Source: Candidatus Methylomirabilota bacterium
GTDB lineage: Bacteria > Methylomirabilota > Methylomirabilia > Methylomirabilales > 2-02-FULL-66-22
Length of the DNA: 26,146 nt
NCBI GenBank assembly: GCA_016208645.1
Contig: JACQXP010000040.1
Span: 1-26,146, forward strand
Direction of reading: 5' to 3'
Each line of letters begins with the position of its first letter. Positions within the stretch are counted from its first letter, which is position 1. The position numbers and the translations under genes are program-made. Shown here in pieces: positions 7,067-14,938 of this stretch. Below the pieces are notes generated by a model, which saw nothing but the letters and a program-made list of their open reading frames with translations, did no database searches and was not told where the DNA came from.

Positions 7067-7304
7067 GGACCCCACCCTCGTTTCCCGGGTCGAAGGGGAC
7101 CTCCTGCTCCGTCCCCTCCGGGGTCCGCGTGAGGAGATGGACGCGTCGCTCCGCGTCCTCCAGCCGCGCCGCGCACAGGCGGGTCAGCCGCACCCCCTCT
7201 TCGAAGGCGCGGAGCGCCTCCTCCAGGGGCAGATCGCCCGCCTCGAGGCGGGCGACGAGGGCCTCGAGCTGGCTCAGGGCTTCCTCGAAAGTCGGCTCGC
7301 CCAT
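7059..7304 (-). CDS. xseB: Exodeoxyribonuclease VII small subunit
   Basis: An 81-residue helical protein with the family pattern FEEALSQLEALVARLEAGDLPLEEAL split as FEEALSQLE, VARLEAGDLPLEEAL and FEEGVRL. Several XseB subunits bind one XseA to form the ATP-independent single-strand exonuclease VII. ATG 7304 directly abuts the xseA stop (7305-7307), and the 3' end overlaps the ispA start by 8 nt, indicating tight coupling in one operon. The tail after about residue 62 (PEGTEQEVPFDPGNEG) is probably disordered. Length is normal. Confidence 0.95.
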   Translation of the reverse strand: MGEPTFEEALSQLEALVARLEAGDLPLEEALRAFEEGVRLTRLCAARLEDAERRVHLLTRTPEGTEQEVPFDPGNEGGVHG

Positions 7305-8549
7305 CTAGGCGTCCCCCACCCATCCTTCCGGAGGGGTCCCCGGAAGCGCGCCCTGCACCAGACACCGGAGCGCGCCCCGGTGGAGGCGGACCGCGACCTC
7401 CGAGCCGACCGCGGCGTCCGCGGTCGCCTTGACGATGTGCCGGTCAGGCAGGCTGAAGCAGATGCTGTACCCCCGTGCCAGGATCGAAAGCGGGGAGAGC
7501 GTCTCCAGCTTCCCCGCCAGGACCTTCAGCCGCTCCTGCCGGAGCATCCGCGCCAGCCCCCACCAGGCGAGGAGGCGCTGCCGGAGGCCCTGGAGGCGTT
7601 CCGCCTGGCGCCGCACCTGGGCCACTGGACTCAGCACGCCCAGGTGACGCTCCAGCATCTGGACGTGCGCGCGCCGGGCGGCCAGCACGGACTCCACCGC
7701 GGCCAGGGCCCGCCCCACCAGCTCGTCCACGCGCTGCCGCAGCTCGTCCCGCTGCGCCACCACCAGCTCCGCCGCCGCCGAGGGTGTGGGCGCCCGCAGA
7801 TCCGCCACGAAGTCCGCGATGGTGACGTCGGTCTCGTGGCCCACGGCCGAGATCACGGGGATGGGGCTCCGCGCGATGGCGCGGGCCACGATCTCTTCAT
7901 TGAACGCCCACAGGTCCTCCAGCGAGCCGCCCCCCCGGGCCACGATCAGGACGTCCAGGTCCGACCGGCGTCCCAGGTGGGCGAGGGCCGCCGCGATCTC
8001 CGGGGCCGCCGTCTCGCCCTGCACCTGCACCGGGAAGATCAGGATGGCCAGGCCGGGAAAGCGCCGCCCGATGACCGTGAGCATGTCCCGGATGACCGCC
8101 CCCGTGGGCGAGGTGATGATCCCGATCTTCCGGGGCAGGCGGGGGAGCGGGCGCTTGCGCGCCGGATCGAAGAGCCCCTCGGCCTCCAGCCTGGCCTTGA
8201 GCTGCTCGAAGGCGAGCTGCAGGGCGCCGACCCCTTTCGGCTCCATGAACTCGACGTTGACCTGGTATTCGCCGCGCCGCTCGTAGACCGTGACCGTGCC
8301 GAACACCAGCACGGCCATCCCGTCCTTGGGCGTGAACTTCAGCAGCCGGTTGTTCCCGCGGAACATCACCCCCCGGATCTGGGCCTCGGCATCTTTCAGG
8401 GTGAAGTACATGTGGCCGGAGGTGTGATGCTTGAAGTTGGACAGCTCCCCCTCCACCCAGATGGCAGAAAAGCCGTCCTCCAGGACGGCTTTGACCTCGG
8501 CGGTGAGGGCGCTGACCGAATAGACGTGACGCGCGAGCTGCGTAACCAT
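7305..8549 (-). CDS. xseA: Exodeoxyribonuclease VII large subunit
   Basis: Predicted 414-residue catalytic subunit. The N-terminal OB-fold includes VEGELSNFKHHTSGHMYFTLKD. The central catalytic domain has IGIITSPTGAVIRD, DVLIVARGGGSLEDLW, FNEE and SAVGHETDVTIADFVAD, all hallmarks of XseA, followed by a coiled-coil region and a C-terminal LSPLSILARGYSI segment. The complex trims single-stranded DNA in repair and recombination, which fits the nearby recN. The frame is open upstream to 8819, but that stretch translates a heptamer repeat; ATG 8549 (MVTQLARHVYSVSALT) follows AAGGGCG and matches the usual XseA start. It appears to be the first gene of the xseA-xseB-ispA-tlyA-nadK/recN run. Confidence 0.95.
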   Translation of the reverse strand: MVTQLARHVYSVSALTAEVKAVLEDGFSAIWVEGELSNFKHHTSGHMYFTLKDAEAQIRGVMFRGNNRLLKFTPKDGMAVLVFGTVTVYERRGEYQVNVEFMEPKGVGALQLAFEQLKARLEAEGLFDPARKRPLPRLPRKIGIITSPTGAVIRDMLTVIGRRFPGLAILIFPVQVQGETAAPEIAAALAHLGRRSDLDVLIVARGGGSLEDLWAFNEEIVARAIARSPIPVISAVGHETDVTIADFVADLRAPTPSAAAELVVAQRDELRQRVDELVGRALAAVESVLAARRAHVQMLERHLGVLSPVAQVRRQAERLQGLRQRLLAWWGLARMLRQERLKVLAGKLETLSPLSILARGYSICFSLPDRHIVKATADAAVGSEVAVRLHRGALRCLVQGALPGTPPEGWVGDA

Positions 8550-8604
8550 CGCGCCCTTGTAACATGCGTCCTTCGAAGTTGTCAAACCCTTTCCCCCCTT
8601 GGGC

Positions 8605-8752
8605 GATTTCGGATTGCGGATTTCGGATTTCGGATTTGCGATCCACATTCGCCATTCGTGATTCGACATTCGAAATTCGCCGGGTCCGCTCCCCCTGTCC
8701 AGTTGCGGATCGCGGATTGAAAAATTCGACATCTGAAATCCGAGATCCGAAA
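8605..8752. repeat. Heptamer array B, palindromic (GATTTCG / ATTCGNN class)
   Basis: Eleven contiguous units in one 7-nt register (8605-8681): GATTTCG, GATTGCG, GATTTCG, GATTTCG, GATTTGC, GATCCAC, then ATTCGCC, ATTCGTG, ATTCGAC, ATTCGAA, ATTCGCC. After 22 nt a second block (8704-8752) carries units such as CGCGGAT, TCCGAGA and TCCGAAA, which are reverse complements of the first block's words. The element can therefore fold back on itself. It fills most of the 363-nt space between xseA and the divergent gene at 8913. Confidence 0.85.
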
Positions 8753-8863
8753 TTCCCTTGGTCCGGTTCCACTCCCATGGTAGCGTCACCCGGCTTCGAG
8801 GCCAAGACGGGGACCGCATGACGCGCGACGCACGGATCGGGATCCTTCAGTTTGCGATGGCTC

Positions 8864-8892
8864 TTGTCACTTCCGGATGGCTCGCGTATAAA
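8864..8892 (+). promoter_or_regulatory. Sigma70-type promoter for the 61-aa gene
   Basis: TTGTCA (8864-8869), an exact 17-nt spacer and TATAAA (8887-8892). The start would fall near 8899, giving a very short leader that consists almost only of the GAGGAGGAG ribosome site. Confidence 0.7.
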
Positions 8893-8912
8893 TAGCGGGA
8901 CGAGGAGGAGCC

Positions 8913-9098
8913 ATGCCCAAGCTCTACACCATCCACTGTCCGGCCGTGCCGGAACACCGGGTGGATTGGACCCCCATCCCGGCGGCGTACCAGGCGCTTC
9001 CCCTCATGGCGCCAGGCAAGCCGGGGAAGAACCCGGAACTCGCGCGGCTGCTCCAACGCTGCCCGAGCTGCGTGGTGCGCTTCCAGTTCGGACGATGA
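8913..9098 (+). CDS. Small protein of unknown function with a CPSC motif
   Basis: A 61-residue product beginning MPKLYTIHCPAVPEHRVDW and ending LARLLQRCPSCVVRFQFGR. A strong ribosome site (GAGGAGGAG, 3 nt before ATG) and a good sigma70 promoter make it a credible gene despite its size. It has three cysteines (IHCP and CPSC), which could bind a metal or form a disulfide, but a single CxxC plus one Cys/His is too little to call a zinc finger. No signal peptide or membrane segment. I do not recognise the family. It is the first gene of a short plus-strand unit with the lipoprotein at 9242. The 143 nt between them hold a GC-rich 8-bp dyad at 9123-9142 without a T-run, and nothing else I can name. 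Confidence 0.7.
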   Translation: MPKLYTIHCPAVPEHRVDWTPIPAAYQALPLMAPGKPGKNPELARLLQRCPSCVVRFQFGR

Positions 9099-9241
9099 GC
9101 CCGGCAGATTTCCCCTCAGCCTGCCCCGGGTCCCCCCGGGGCGCGGGAGCGGGACGGGGAGGGGGGCGCTCGAACGCGGGAGCATCTTGGCATCCGCTCG
9201 GGGAGCGCGAGGCCGTTGCGGGACAGGCAAGGAGGAGATCC

Positions 9242-9745
9242 GTGAGGCATCGGTCGCTGTCGGTGGGACTCTTGCTGGCCCTGGTCGTCTCGGGCTGTGT
9301 CGCTTCGTCGACCCTGGAAGGTTACCGGGCGAAGAACCAGGACGAGGCCCTGGTGGTCCTCATGCTTCTGAAGATTCCGAACGGGATCAAAGCCAGATCC
9401 GTGGAGATGATCTTGCAGCCGTACGCGGAGGACGTGTACGTGGGGAACTTCCAGAAATACCTGGGCGTCGCCAGCCCGACGGCTCCCCTTAGTATCTCCA
9501 AGCGGGATCTCCGCGGCGTCTACGCCGAGGTCTTCCGGGGGGCCAAGGACGTCTCCATGGACGTCAAGAATTTCCAGATCAACGTGAGCGGCGACCGGGC
9601 CGTGGCCGAGGCCCGGACGGAGCTGATCTACAAGATCGAGGCGGGACGACACGAGGCGAAACAGCAGATCTTCCTCAACGACGTCACCTGGCGCATGCGG
9701 CGCACCCCCGCCGGATGGAAGATCGTGGAGGAGATCTGGCAGTAG
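9242..9745 (+). CDS. NTF2/SnoaL-like lipoprotein
   Basis: Predicted 167-residue lipoprotein. Start GTG 9242 follows AAGGAGGAG at ideal spacing and opens a signal peptide with hydrophobic core GLLLALVV and lipobox VSGC, so Cys19 would be lipidated. The mature part (YAEDVYVGNFQKYLG, then RDLRGVYAEVFRGAKDVSMDVKNFQINVSGDRAVAEA, ending TWRMRRTPAGWKIVEEIWQ) has the secondary-structure rhythm and the GDRAVAEA and WKI hallmarks of the NTF2-like cone fold seen in SnoaL-type proteins. No catalytic residues can be assigned. The frame is open further upstream, but the ribosome site and signal peptide fix the start. It is followed by its own terminator. Confidence 0.8.
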   Translation: MRHRSLSVGLLLALVVSGCVASSTLEGYRAKNQDEALVVLMLLKIPNGIKARSVEMILQPYAEDVYVGNFQKYLGVASPTAPLSISKRDLRGVYAEVFRGAKDVSMDVKNFQINVSGDRAVAEARTELIYKIEAGRHEAKQQIFLNDVTWRMRRTPAGWKIVEEIWQ

Positions 9746-9746
9746 A

Positions 9747-9772
9747 CGCCCCGGCGCACCGGGGCGCAATTT
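9747..9772 (+). terminator. Terminator after the lipoprotein gene
   Basis: CGCCCCGG (9747-9754) pairs perfectly with CCGGGGCG (9759-9766) around CGCA, starting one base after the stop codon, followed by CAATTT. The T-run is short, but stem and position fit an intrinsic terminator. Confidence 0.68.
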
Positions 9773-9776
9773 AAAA

Positions 9777-9887
9777 TCGAAAACTGACAACGAGAAACCG
9801 ACCAAGGGGATATCTGAATTGGCCGCGATTCTTCTGGCAAAGTAGGGTCCAATTCGCGGTTGTCGGTTGTCGGTTTTCCATTTTTCA
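9777..9887. repeat. Heptamer array C, palindromic (CCGACAA / TTGTCGG class)
   Basis: Left block (9777-9804): TCGAAAA, CTGACAA, CGAGAAA, CCGACCA. Right block (9853-9887): TTCGCGG, TTGTCGG, TTGTCGG, TTTTCCA, TTTTTCA. The right block is the approximate reverse complement of the left, with about 48 nt between. The last unit contains the comEC stop codon, so the array begins exactly where that gene ends. It lies between the convergent lipoprotein and comEC genes. Confidence 0.85.
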
Positions 9888-12410
9888 TTCGGGAGCCTCG
9901 CTCCGTCCCCACGCGCGGATCCCGTCCGGCGTCATCTCCACGCTGAGGGCCCCGTTCAGGTCGGTCCGGAGCAGCCGGATTCCCTGCGCTCGATAGCGCT
10001 CCACCACCTCCAGGTGCGGGTGGTTGAAGCGATTTCGATAGCCAACCGAGACGAGCGCGACCTCCGGCCGGACCGCCGCGAGGAAGGCGGCCGCACTGGA
10101 GGTCCGGGACCCGTGGTGGGGCACCTTCAGTACCTGCGCCCGGATCACCCCGCCCTCCCGGAGCAGGGCCGCTTCGCCTTCCCGCTCGATGTCGCCGGTG
10201 AGGAGGGCCGCCTGATCCCCGATGCCGATCCTGAGGACCAGCGAGGCGTCATTGGATCGGGACGACGAGGCGGCGCCGGCAGCGCCCTGCGCGATCCGCA
10301 TCGTCCCGGATCGCGGGTGGAGGGTCTCGATGGTCGCGTCTCCCCAGCGAACCGGGGGCGACCCGGCGGACAGGATCCGGTGCGGGATCCGTCGCTCCCG
10401 CAGGTATTCCTGGACCCAGAGGAAGGTGGCGGACGGGCCTGGGGCATCAACGCTCCACACCTCGCCGATGCTGAAGCCTCGCAGGATGGCGGGGGCCCCA
10501 GCGATGTGATCGGCCTGGGGATGCGTCAGGGCAAGCACGTCCAGGTGCCCGACCCATTCATGCAGGAGGAACGGCGTCACCACCCGTGCCCCGATGTCGA
10601 AGCGGCCGCCCGGCAGGCCCCCGACGTCCACGAGCATGCGGCGCTGCCCAGGCAGCTCCAGGAAGATGGCCTCTCCCTGCCCCACATCCAGGAGTGTCAT
10701 CCGCACCCTGGGATCCCCCTGGAGCGGAAACAGTCTCAGCATCACCTGCAGAACCAGGAGGAGGCCGCAGAGGAGCGCCAGCCAGCGCGCGAAGCGGCGA
10801 TGCCGCCCCTGGCCGTCTCTCGCGATCCCGGGCGGAACCGCCAGCAGGCACGCGGCCCCGAGGGCGTAGTAGGTCACCAGCATCCCCGGCGTGGGCGTAT
10901 AGACCCGCAGGCTGCTCCACGGCCACGCGGCGAACCACCAGGCGAGACCGAAGAGGAGATCCACGAGCCACGCCATGGCGTGGTTCAACCACGGGAGCCC
11001 GGCCGGCGTCACCAGGAGCAGGGCGCTGGCGGCGGTGCCCAGGGCCGTGATCAGGCCGCTCAGGGGAACGATGGGAAGGTTGGCCAGGACGCCCACCGGC
11101 GCCACGCGATTGAAGCTGCTCGCCAGGATGGGCAGCGTCATGGCCGTGGCCGCCAGGGTGATCACGACCGACTGGAGCGGCCACCGGAGCGGGCGGGGAA
11201 GAGCGGCCATGGCGCCGACAGACCGGGGCAGGACCAGGAGAATCCCGAGGGTCGCCAGGTAGGTGAGCTGGAAGCCGACGTCGAAGAGGAAGCGCGGATT
11301 CCACCAGAGGAGGGCCAGGGCCGAGAGGGCCAGGCTGTTCAACAGGTCACCACGGCGATCCAGGATCACCGCCAGCAAGTAGGTATCCGCCATCACCGCG
11401 GCCCGAATCACCGAGGCGCCGGCCCCCGCCAGCGCGGCATACACCGTCACCAGGAGGGCCGAGGCCACGGCGGCGAGCCGCGGTGAGGCCCGCAACAGCC
11501 GGAAGATGCCGAAGAGCGTGCCGGCCAGGAGGCTCACGTTCAGGCCGGAGATCGCCAGGATATGATACGTCCCCGAATCCAGGAAGGCCTGATTCATCTC
11601 CGCGGAGAGCCCGGACCGGTCACCCAGGACCGTCGCCTTGAGCAGCCCCGCCTCGGGCGGCGGCATGGCAGCGTCCAGTCGCCGCAGGAGCAGGCCCCGC
11701 ATGTCGAAGACCGCCCCCAGGATCGTGGAGCCGCGGGAGGCGCGCACCACCTCCACCGGGTCTCGCGTCCACCCCTCCAGGCTGATCCCCTGGGTGGCGA
11801 GATACGCGGGGTAATCAAACGCCCCGGGATTGTCGAAGCGCCTCGGGCGGCGCAGCGGGAAGGTCCCCCGAACCTCGTTTCCGTACGTTGCATCCGGCGG
11901 CTCGCCGATCACGGTGAGCCGGGCCCGCCCCGTCGTCGCGATCCACGCTTCCCCCAGGCGGAGCCGGGTGACCTCCACGACGAAGCGGGTGCGCTCGGGA
12001 TCCCCCGTGTCGCGGGCCTCGGCCGGGCGCGGGTCCGGCGGGCCGACGACCCAACCCTCCAGGGGAATGGGCGAGGCAAGTTTCGCTTCTGGAATCCGGC
12101 TCAGGTGGTGGGCCGGATCCCCGAAGAGCGCCACCGCCATGGCCTGACCGCCCAGGCCGACGAAGAGGAGGATCAGACCGGCGGAGAGGAGGCGGCGCAT
12201 CCCTCTCCACCAGGCCCCCCCGCCCAGGAGGAGCAGGATCGCCACGGCCGTCGTCCACGCCGCCGGTCGCAGTGCCAGGGCCTGCTCCAGGGCGATCCCG
12301 AGGCAGAAGGCCGCGGCCAGCGGGAGCAGGGGCCGGGTGGGCCCCGCGTCCCACGAGCCGCCGGCTGAGTCAATTCCGGCGCCCGGCGGCGAAGGATCAT
12401 CGAATCTCAT
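9885..12410 (-). CDS. comEC: ComEC/Rec2 DNA-uptake channel with metallo-beta-lactamase domain
   Basis: Predicted 841-residue inner-membrane protein that carries single-stranded DNA into the cytoplasm during natural transformation. N-terminal membrane helices and a soluble OB-like DUF4131 segment precede the competence domain (LLKATVLGDRSGLS, FLDSGTYHILAISGLNVSLLAG, GAGASVIRAAVMADTYLLA, each a family hallmark). From about residue 570 a C-terminal metallo-beta-lactamase-like domain shows DVGQGEAIFLE, LTHPQADHIAG and VPHHGSRTSS, the nuclease-type metal sites. All three regions are complete. ATG 12410 (MRFDDPSPPG) is preferred over the frame's earlier opening at 12485, which overlaps the lptF promoter region; the ribosome site is weak. 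No other competence gene is in the window. Confidence 0.94.
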   Translation of the reverse strand: MRFDDPSPPGAGIDSAGGSWDAGPTRPLLPLAAAFCLGIALEQALALRPAAWTTAVAILLLLGGGAWWRGMRRLLSAGLILLFVGLGGQAMAVALFGDPAHHLSRIPEAKLASPIPLEGWVVGPPDPRPAEARDTGDPERTRFVVEVTRLRLGEAWIATTGRARLTVIGEPPDATYGNEVRGTFPLRRPRRFDNPGAFDYPAYLATQGISLEGWTRDPVEVVRASRGSTILGAVFDMRGLLLRRLDAAMPPPEAGLLKATVLGDRSGLSAEMNQAFLDSGTYHILAISGLNVSLLAGTLFGIFRLLRASPRLAAVASALLVTVYAALAGAGASVIRAAVMADTYLLAVILDRRGDLLNSLALSALALLWWNPRFLFDVGFQLTYLATLGILLVLPRSVGAMAALPRPLRWPLQSVVITLAATAMTLPILASSFNRVAPVGVLANLPIVPLSGLITALGTAASALLLVTPAGLPWLNHAMAWLVDLLFGLAWWFAAWPWSSLRVYTPTPGMLVTYYALGAACLLAVPPGIARDGQGRHRRFARWLALLCGLLLVLQVMLRLFPLQGDPRVRMTLLDVGQGEAIFLELPGQRRMLVDVGGLPGGRFDIGARVVTPFLLHEWVGHLDVLALTHPQADHIAGAPAILRGFSIGEVWSVDAPGPSATFLWVQEYLRERRIPHRILSAGSPPVRWGDATIETLHPRSGTMRIAQGAAGAASSSRSNDASLVLRIGIGDQAALLTGDIEREGEAALLREGGVIRAQVLKVPHHGSRTSSAAAFLAAVRPEVALVSVGYRNRFNHPHLEVVERYRAQGIRLLRTDLNGALSVEMTPDGIRAWGRSEAPE

Positions 12411-12503
12411 CGCGTGACTGCCCCCGGTGAAAAACTGCTGGTTCGGGTGTGGCGGCTGGAGTAAAATCCCCCGGCCGTACCCCACTCACCGGTGAGGGAA
12501 CCC

Positions 12504-13673
12504 ATGAGGCTGCTGGATCGCGCGATCCTCAAAGAGATGGCCGTGGCCTTCATCCTGGGCCTCATGGTCTTCACCTTCGTCCTGCTGACGAACAAGATCC
12601 TCCGCCTGGTCGAGTTGATCGTCAACAAGGGCGTCGGGATTCCGACGGTCTTCCAGCTCTTCCTGTACATCCTGCCCTACTCGCTGGTGGTCACCATCCC
12701 CATGTCGGTCCTCCTGGCCACCCTGGCCACCTTCACGCGCCTCGGCACGGACGGCGAGATCCTGGCCCTGCGCGGGGCCGGGCTGAGCCTCAGCCGCCTC
12801 ACCCGGCCGGCCGTGGGGTTCGGCCTCGTCGCCTCCGCGCTGACCCTGGTCATCACCATCTGGATCCTGCCCTTCAGCAACCATGCCTTCAAGAACCTGG
12901 TCTTCCAGATGACGCATCAGCAGGCCACCGTGGGGATCCAGGAGGGGGTCTTCAACAGCGAGTTCGAAGGGCTCATCCTGTACGTGGAGCACGTGGACCC
13001 CAAGACCTCCCGCCTGGAGGGGGTCTTCCTCGTGGACAACCGCAACCCCCTGGAACGCAGGGTCATCGTGGCGCGCAACGGCCAGTTCACCTCCGACCCA
13101 CAGAACCTGCGCATGGGGCTCAACCTGAGCCAGGGCTCCATCCATCTGTCAGCCGCGGAGCTGATGGGCCGCTATCGTCTGCTGACCTTCTCCGAGTACC
13201 AGCTCAGCGTGGACGTGGGCCGGAGCCTGGCCGACCCCATGCAGCGGCCCCTGGGCGAGCAGGAACTGACCCTGGCCGAGCTGCGCCTGCGGGCGGCTGA
13301 CCTGCGGGCGCAGGGGCGAAACTATCACCCTCCCCTGGTCGAGTTCCACAAGAAGTTGGCCATCCCATTTTCGTGCGTGCTGTTCACCTTGGTCGGGGTC
13401 CCGCTGGGGAGCCGGATCCGGAAGGGAGGGCGGGGGCTCAGCCTGGTCATCTCGGCGGGGTGCGCGCTGGGCTACTACATGTTGATCGTGGAGGGCGAGG
13501 GGTTGGGGGACCGGGGCCTGGTGCCCGAGGCCCTGGCCATGTGGATTCCCAATCTCCTCATCGCGCTCGGGGGCGGCCTCTTGCTGGTCCGGGGGGAGTT
13601 CTATCCCGCCACCCTTGGCGAGGCGCTGTTTGCACCGGCCCGCAGCGCCCCCGCTCTCGGGCCGCGGTCCTGA
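12504..13673 (+). CDS. lptF: LPS export permease subunit LptF
   Basis: Predicted 389-residue inner-membrane subunit of the LptB2FG extractor. The start MRLLDRAILKEMAVAF is the family N-terminus, with the first helix FILGLMVFTFVLLTN following. Three N-terminal helices, a periplasmic beta-jellyroll (about residues 130-270: FEGLILYVEHVDPKTSRLEGV and similar) and three C-terminal helices (IPFSCVLFTLVGVPLGSR) give the expected YjgP/YjgQ layout. ATG 12504 is used; an in-frame GTG at 12492 is possible. GTGAGGG lies before it, and TAAAAT at 12462-12467 could be a -10 but has no convincing -35. It is divergent from comEC and 5 nt ahead of lptG. Confidence 0.93.
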   Translation: MRLLDRAILKEMAVAFILGLMVFTFVLLTNKILRLVELIVNKGVGIPTVFQLFLYILPYSLVVTIPMSVLLATLATFTRLGTDGEILALRGAGLSLSRLTRPAVGFGLVASALTLVITIWILPFSNHAFKNLVFQMTHQQATVGIQEGVFNSEFEGLILYVEHVDPKTSRLEGVFLVDNRNPLERRVIVARNGQFTSDPQNLRMGLNLSQGSIHLSAAELMGRYRLLTFSEYQLSVDVGRSLADPMQRPLGEQELTLAELRLRAADLRAQGRNYHPPLVEFHKKLAIPFSCVLFTLVGVPLGSRIRKGGRGLSLVISAGCALGYYMLIVEGEGLGDRGLVPEALAMWIPNLLIALGGGLLLVRGEFYPATLGEALFAPARSAPALGPRS

Positions 13674-13678
13674 TCGCC

Positions 13679-14755
13679 ATGCGCCTCCTGGATCGGTACA
13701 TCGCCCGCGAGTCCCTGAAGATTCTCCTGCTGTGCCTGGTGGTCTTCATGGGAGTCTACGTCATCGTGGACCTCTTCGAGAAGTTCACCCGGTTCCTGGA
13801 GGCGCAGGTGGAGCCGGCGCTGATCCTGCGCTTCTACCTCTTCAGCCTTCCCACCATCTTCACCCAGGTCCTGCCCGTCGCCGTCCTCTTGGCCAGCCTG
13901 CTCACTCTCGGCGGCCTGGCCCGGCACAACGAACTCCTGGCCATGAAGATGGGCCACGTCAGCACCCTGCGGATCGCCCTGCCCTGCATCGGGCTGGGAC
14001 TCCTGGCCAGCCTGGCCGCTTGGGCCACGACCGAGTACGTGGCGCCGCGGACCAGCGAGCGGGCGCTGAACATCTGGCGCACCCAGGTGCGGCGCCTCCC
14101 CGCCTACCGCATCGCGCGCGACAGCGACATCTGGTACCGCGCCAAGGGAGATCGCTTCGTCCACATCTCCCTGATCGAGAGCCGGTCCGGCCTCATCCGG
14201 GGCATGAGCATCTTCGACCTGTCGCCGGGCTTCGATCTGCTGCGGCGGGTGGACGCGCGCGAGGCGGCGTGGGGCGCGGGCGGGTGGACGCTCCGGACCG
14301 GGTACCGGTTGGATCTGGACCAGGCGCCCATCCGGATCGAACCCTTCCGGGAGCTGGGTGTCGCGCTGGAGGAGGGCCCCGAGGATTTCGCCCGGATCGC
14401 GCGCTCCCCGGAGGAGATGAGCTACGCCCAGCTCCGCGCCTACATCGAGCGGCTGGTCAGCAGCGGGGTGAGCGCGACCCGCTACCGCGTGGACCTGGAG
14501 GCCAAGATCGCCACGGCGCTGGTCAGCTTCGTCATGGCCCTCATCGGGGTGAGCTTCGGATTGCGGACCGGCAAGGCGGGGGTCATGCTCTGGGTGGGGG
14601 CATGCATTCCGATGGGGTTTCTCTACTGGATGCTGCTCTCGCTGGGCTTCTCCTTCGGCCGGGGGGGCATCCTGCCGCCGCTGGTGGCCGCCTGGCTGCC
14701 CAACCTCGTCTTCGGGAGCGCCGGCCTCCTCTCCCTCTGGCGCCTGCGGGGCTGA
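13679..14755 (+). CDS. lptG: LPS export permease subunit LptG
   Basis: Predicted 358-residue partner of LptF. It opens MRLLDRYIARESLKILLLCL, a typical LptG start, then VVFMGVYVIVDLFEKFTRFLE with the first helix, two more helices (LFSLPTIFTQVLPVAVLLASL), a periplasmic jellyroll with DIWYRAKGDRFVHISLIE, and three C-terminal helices (LVSFVMALIGVSFGLRTGK). ATG 13679 follows the lptF stop by 5 nt, so the pair is co-translated. Both subunits are full length. The ATPase lptB and the bridge components lptA and lptC are not in this window. Confidence 0.93.
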   Translation: MRLLDRYIARESLKILLLCLVVFMGVYVIVDLFEKFTRFLEAQVEPALILRFYLFSLPTIFTQVLPVAVLLASLLTLGGLARHNELLAMKMGHVSTLRIALPCIGLGLLASLAAWATTEYVAPRTSERALNIWRTQVRRLPAYRIARDSDIWYRAKGDRFVHISLIESRSGLIRGMSIFDLSPGFDLLRRVDAREAAWGAGGWTLRTGYRLDLDQAPIRIEPFRELGVALEEGPEDFARIARSPEEMSYAQLRAYIERLVSSGVSATRYRVDLEAKIATALVSFVMALIGVSFGLRTGKAGVMLWVGACIPMGFLYWMLLSLGFSFGRGGILPPLVAAWLPNLVFGSAGLLSLWRLRG

Positions 14756-14849
14756 TCCCGGGCAGAGGAGCACGGGAGCAGAGGGGCGCCAGCATCCTTC
14801 GTGGTCGCCAATCAGGGTCACACCTGCTCCTCCTAACGCCGAAGGCAGT

Positions 14850-14890
14850 AGGAAGGGGAAATTTGACATATTTGCCAACGTCCCCTTCCT
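14850..14890. terminator. Perfect 10-bp inverted repeat between convergent lptG and ahcY
   Basis: AGGAAGGGGA (14850-14859) pairs with TCCCCTTCCT (14881-14890) around a 21-nt AT-rich loop. It lies between two genes that end towards each other, so it could terminate both transcripts. There is no T-run on either side, so a different role is possible. Confidence 0.5.
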
Positions 14891-14896
14891 CATCGG

Positions 14897-14938
14897 CGCT
14901 CGACTCTTGGCTCGCGGCTCGCGGCGCTCGGCTCTCTA
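14897..14938. repeat. Heptamer array E (CTCGCGG class)
   Basis: Six units in register: CGCTCGA, CTCTTGG, CTCGCGG, CTCGCGG, CGCTCGG, CTCTCTA. The last unit includes the ahcY stop codon (14936-14938). The word is a phase shift of the GGCTCGC unit in array A. Confidence 0.75.

Noticed and set aside
6954..8720. 588-codon plus-strand open frame opposite xseA and xseB
   Set aside because: Antisense shadow; composition is low-complexity Arg/Gln/Pro/His and it crosses the heptamer array.
8605..8752. Possible CRISPR array
   Set aside because: Units are 7 nt with no longer repeat and no spacers; the same holds for arrays A, C, D and E.
9123..9142. GC-rich dyad after the 61-aa gene as a terminator
   Set aside because: GCCCCGGG and CCCGGGGC can pair over 8 bp, but G-rich sequence follows instead of a T-run, so it is at best a weak hairpin.
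9095..9241. Upstream extension of the lipoprotein from an ATG at 9095 overlapping the 61-aa stop
   Set aside because: It would bury the lipoprotein signal peptide inside the protein; GTG 9242 has a near-perfect ribosome site.
9867..11486. 539-codon plus-strand frame opposite comEC
   Set aside because: Shadow of the comEC coding sequence; no recognisable motif.
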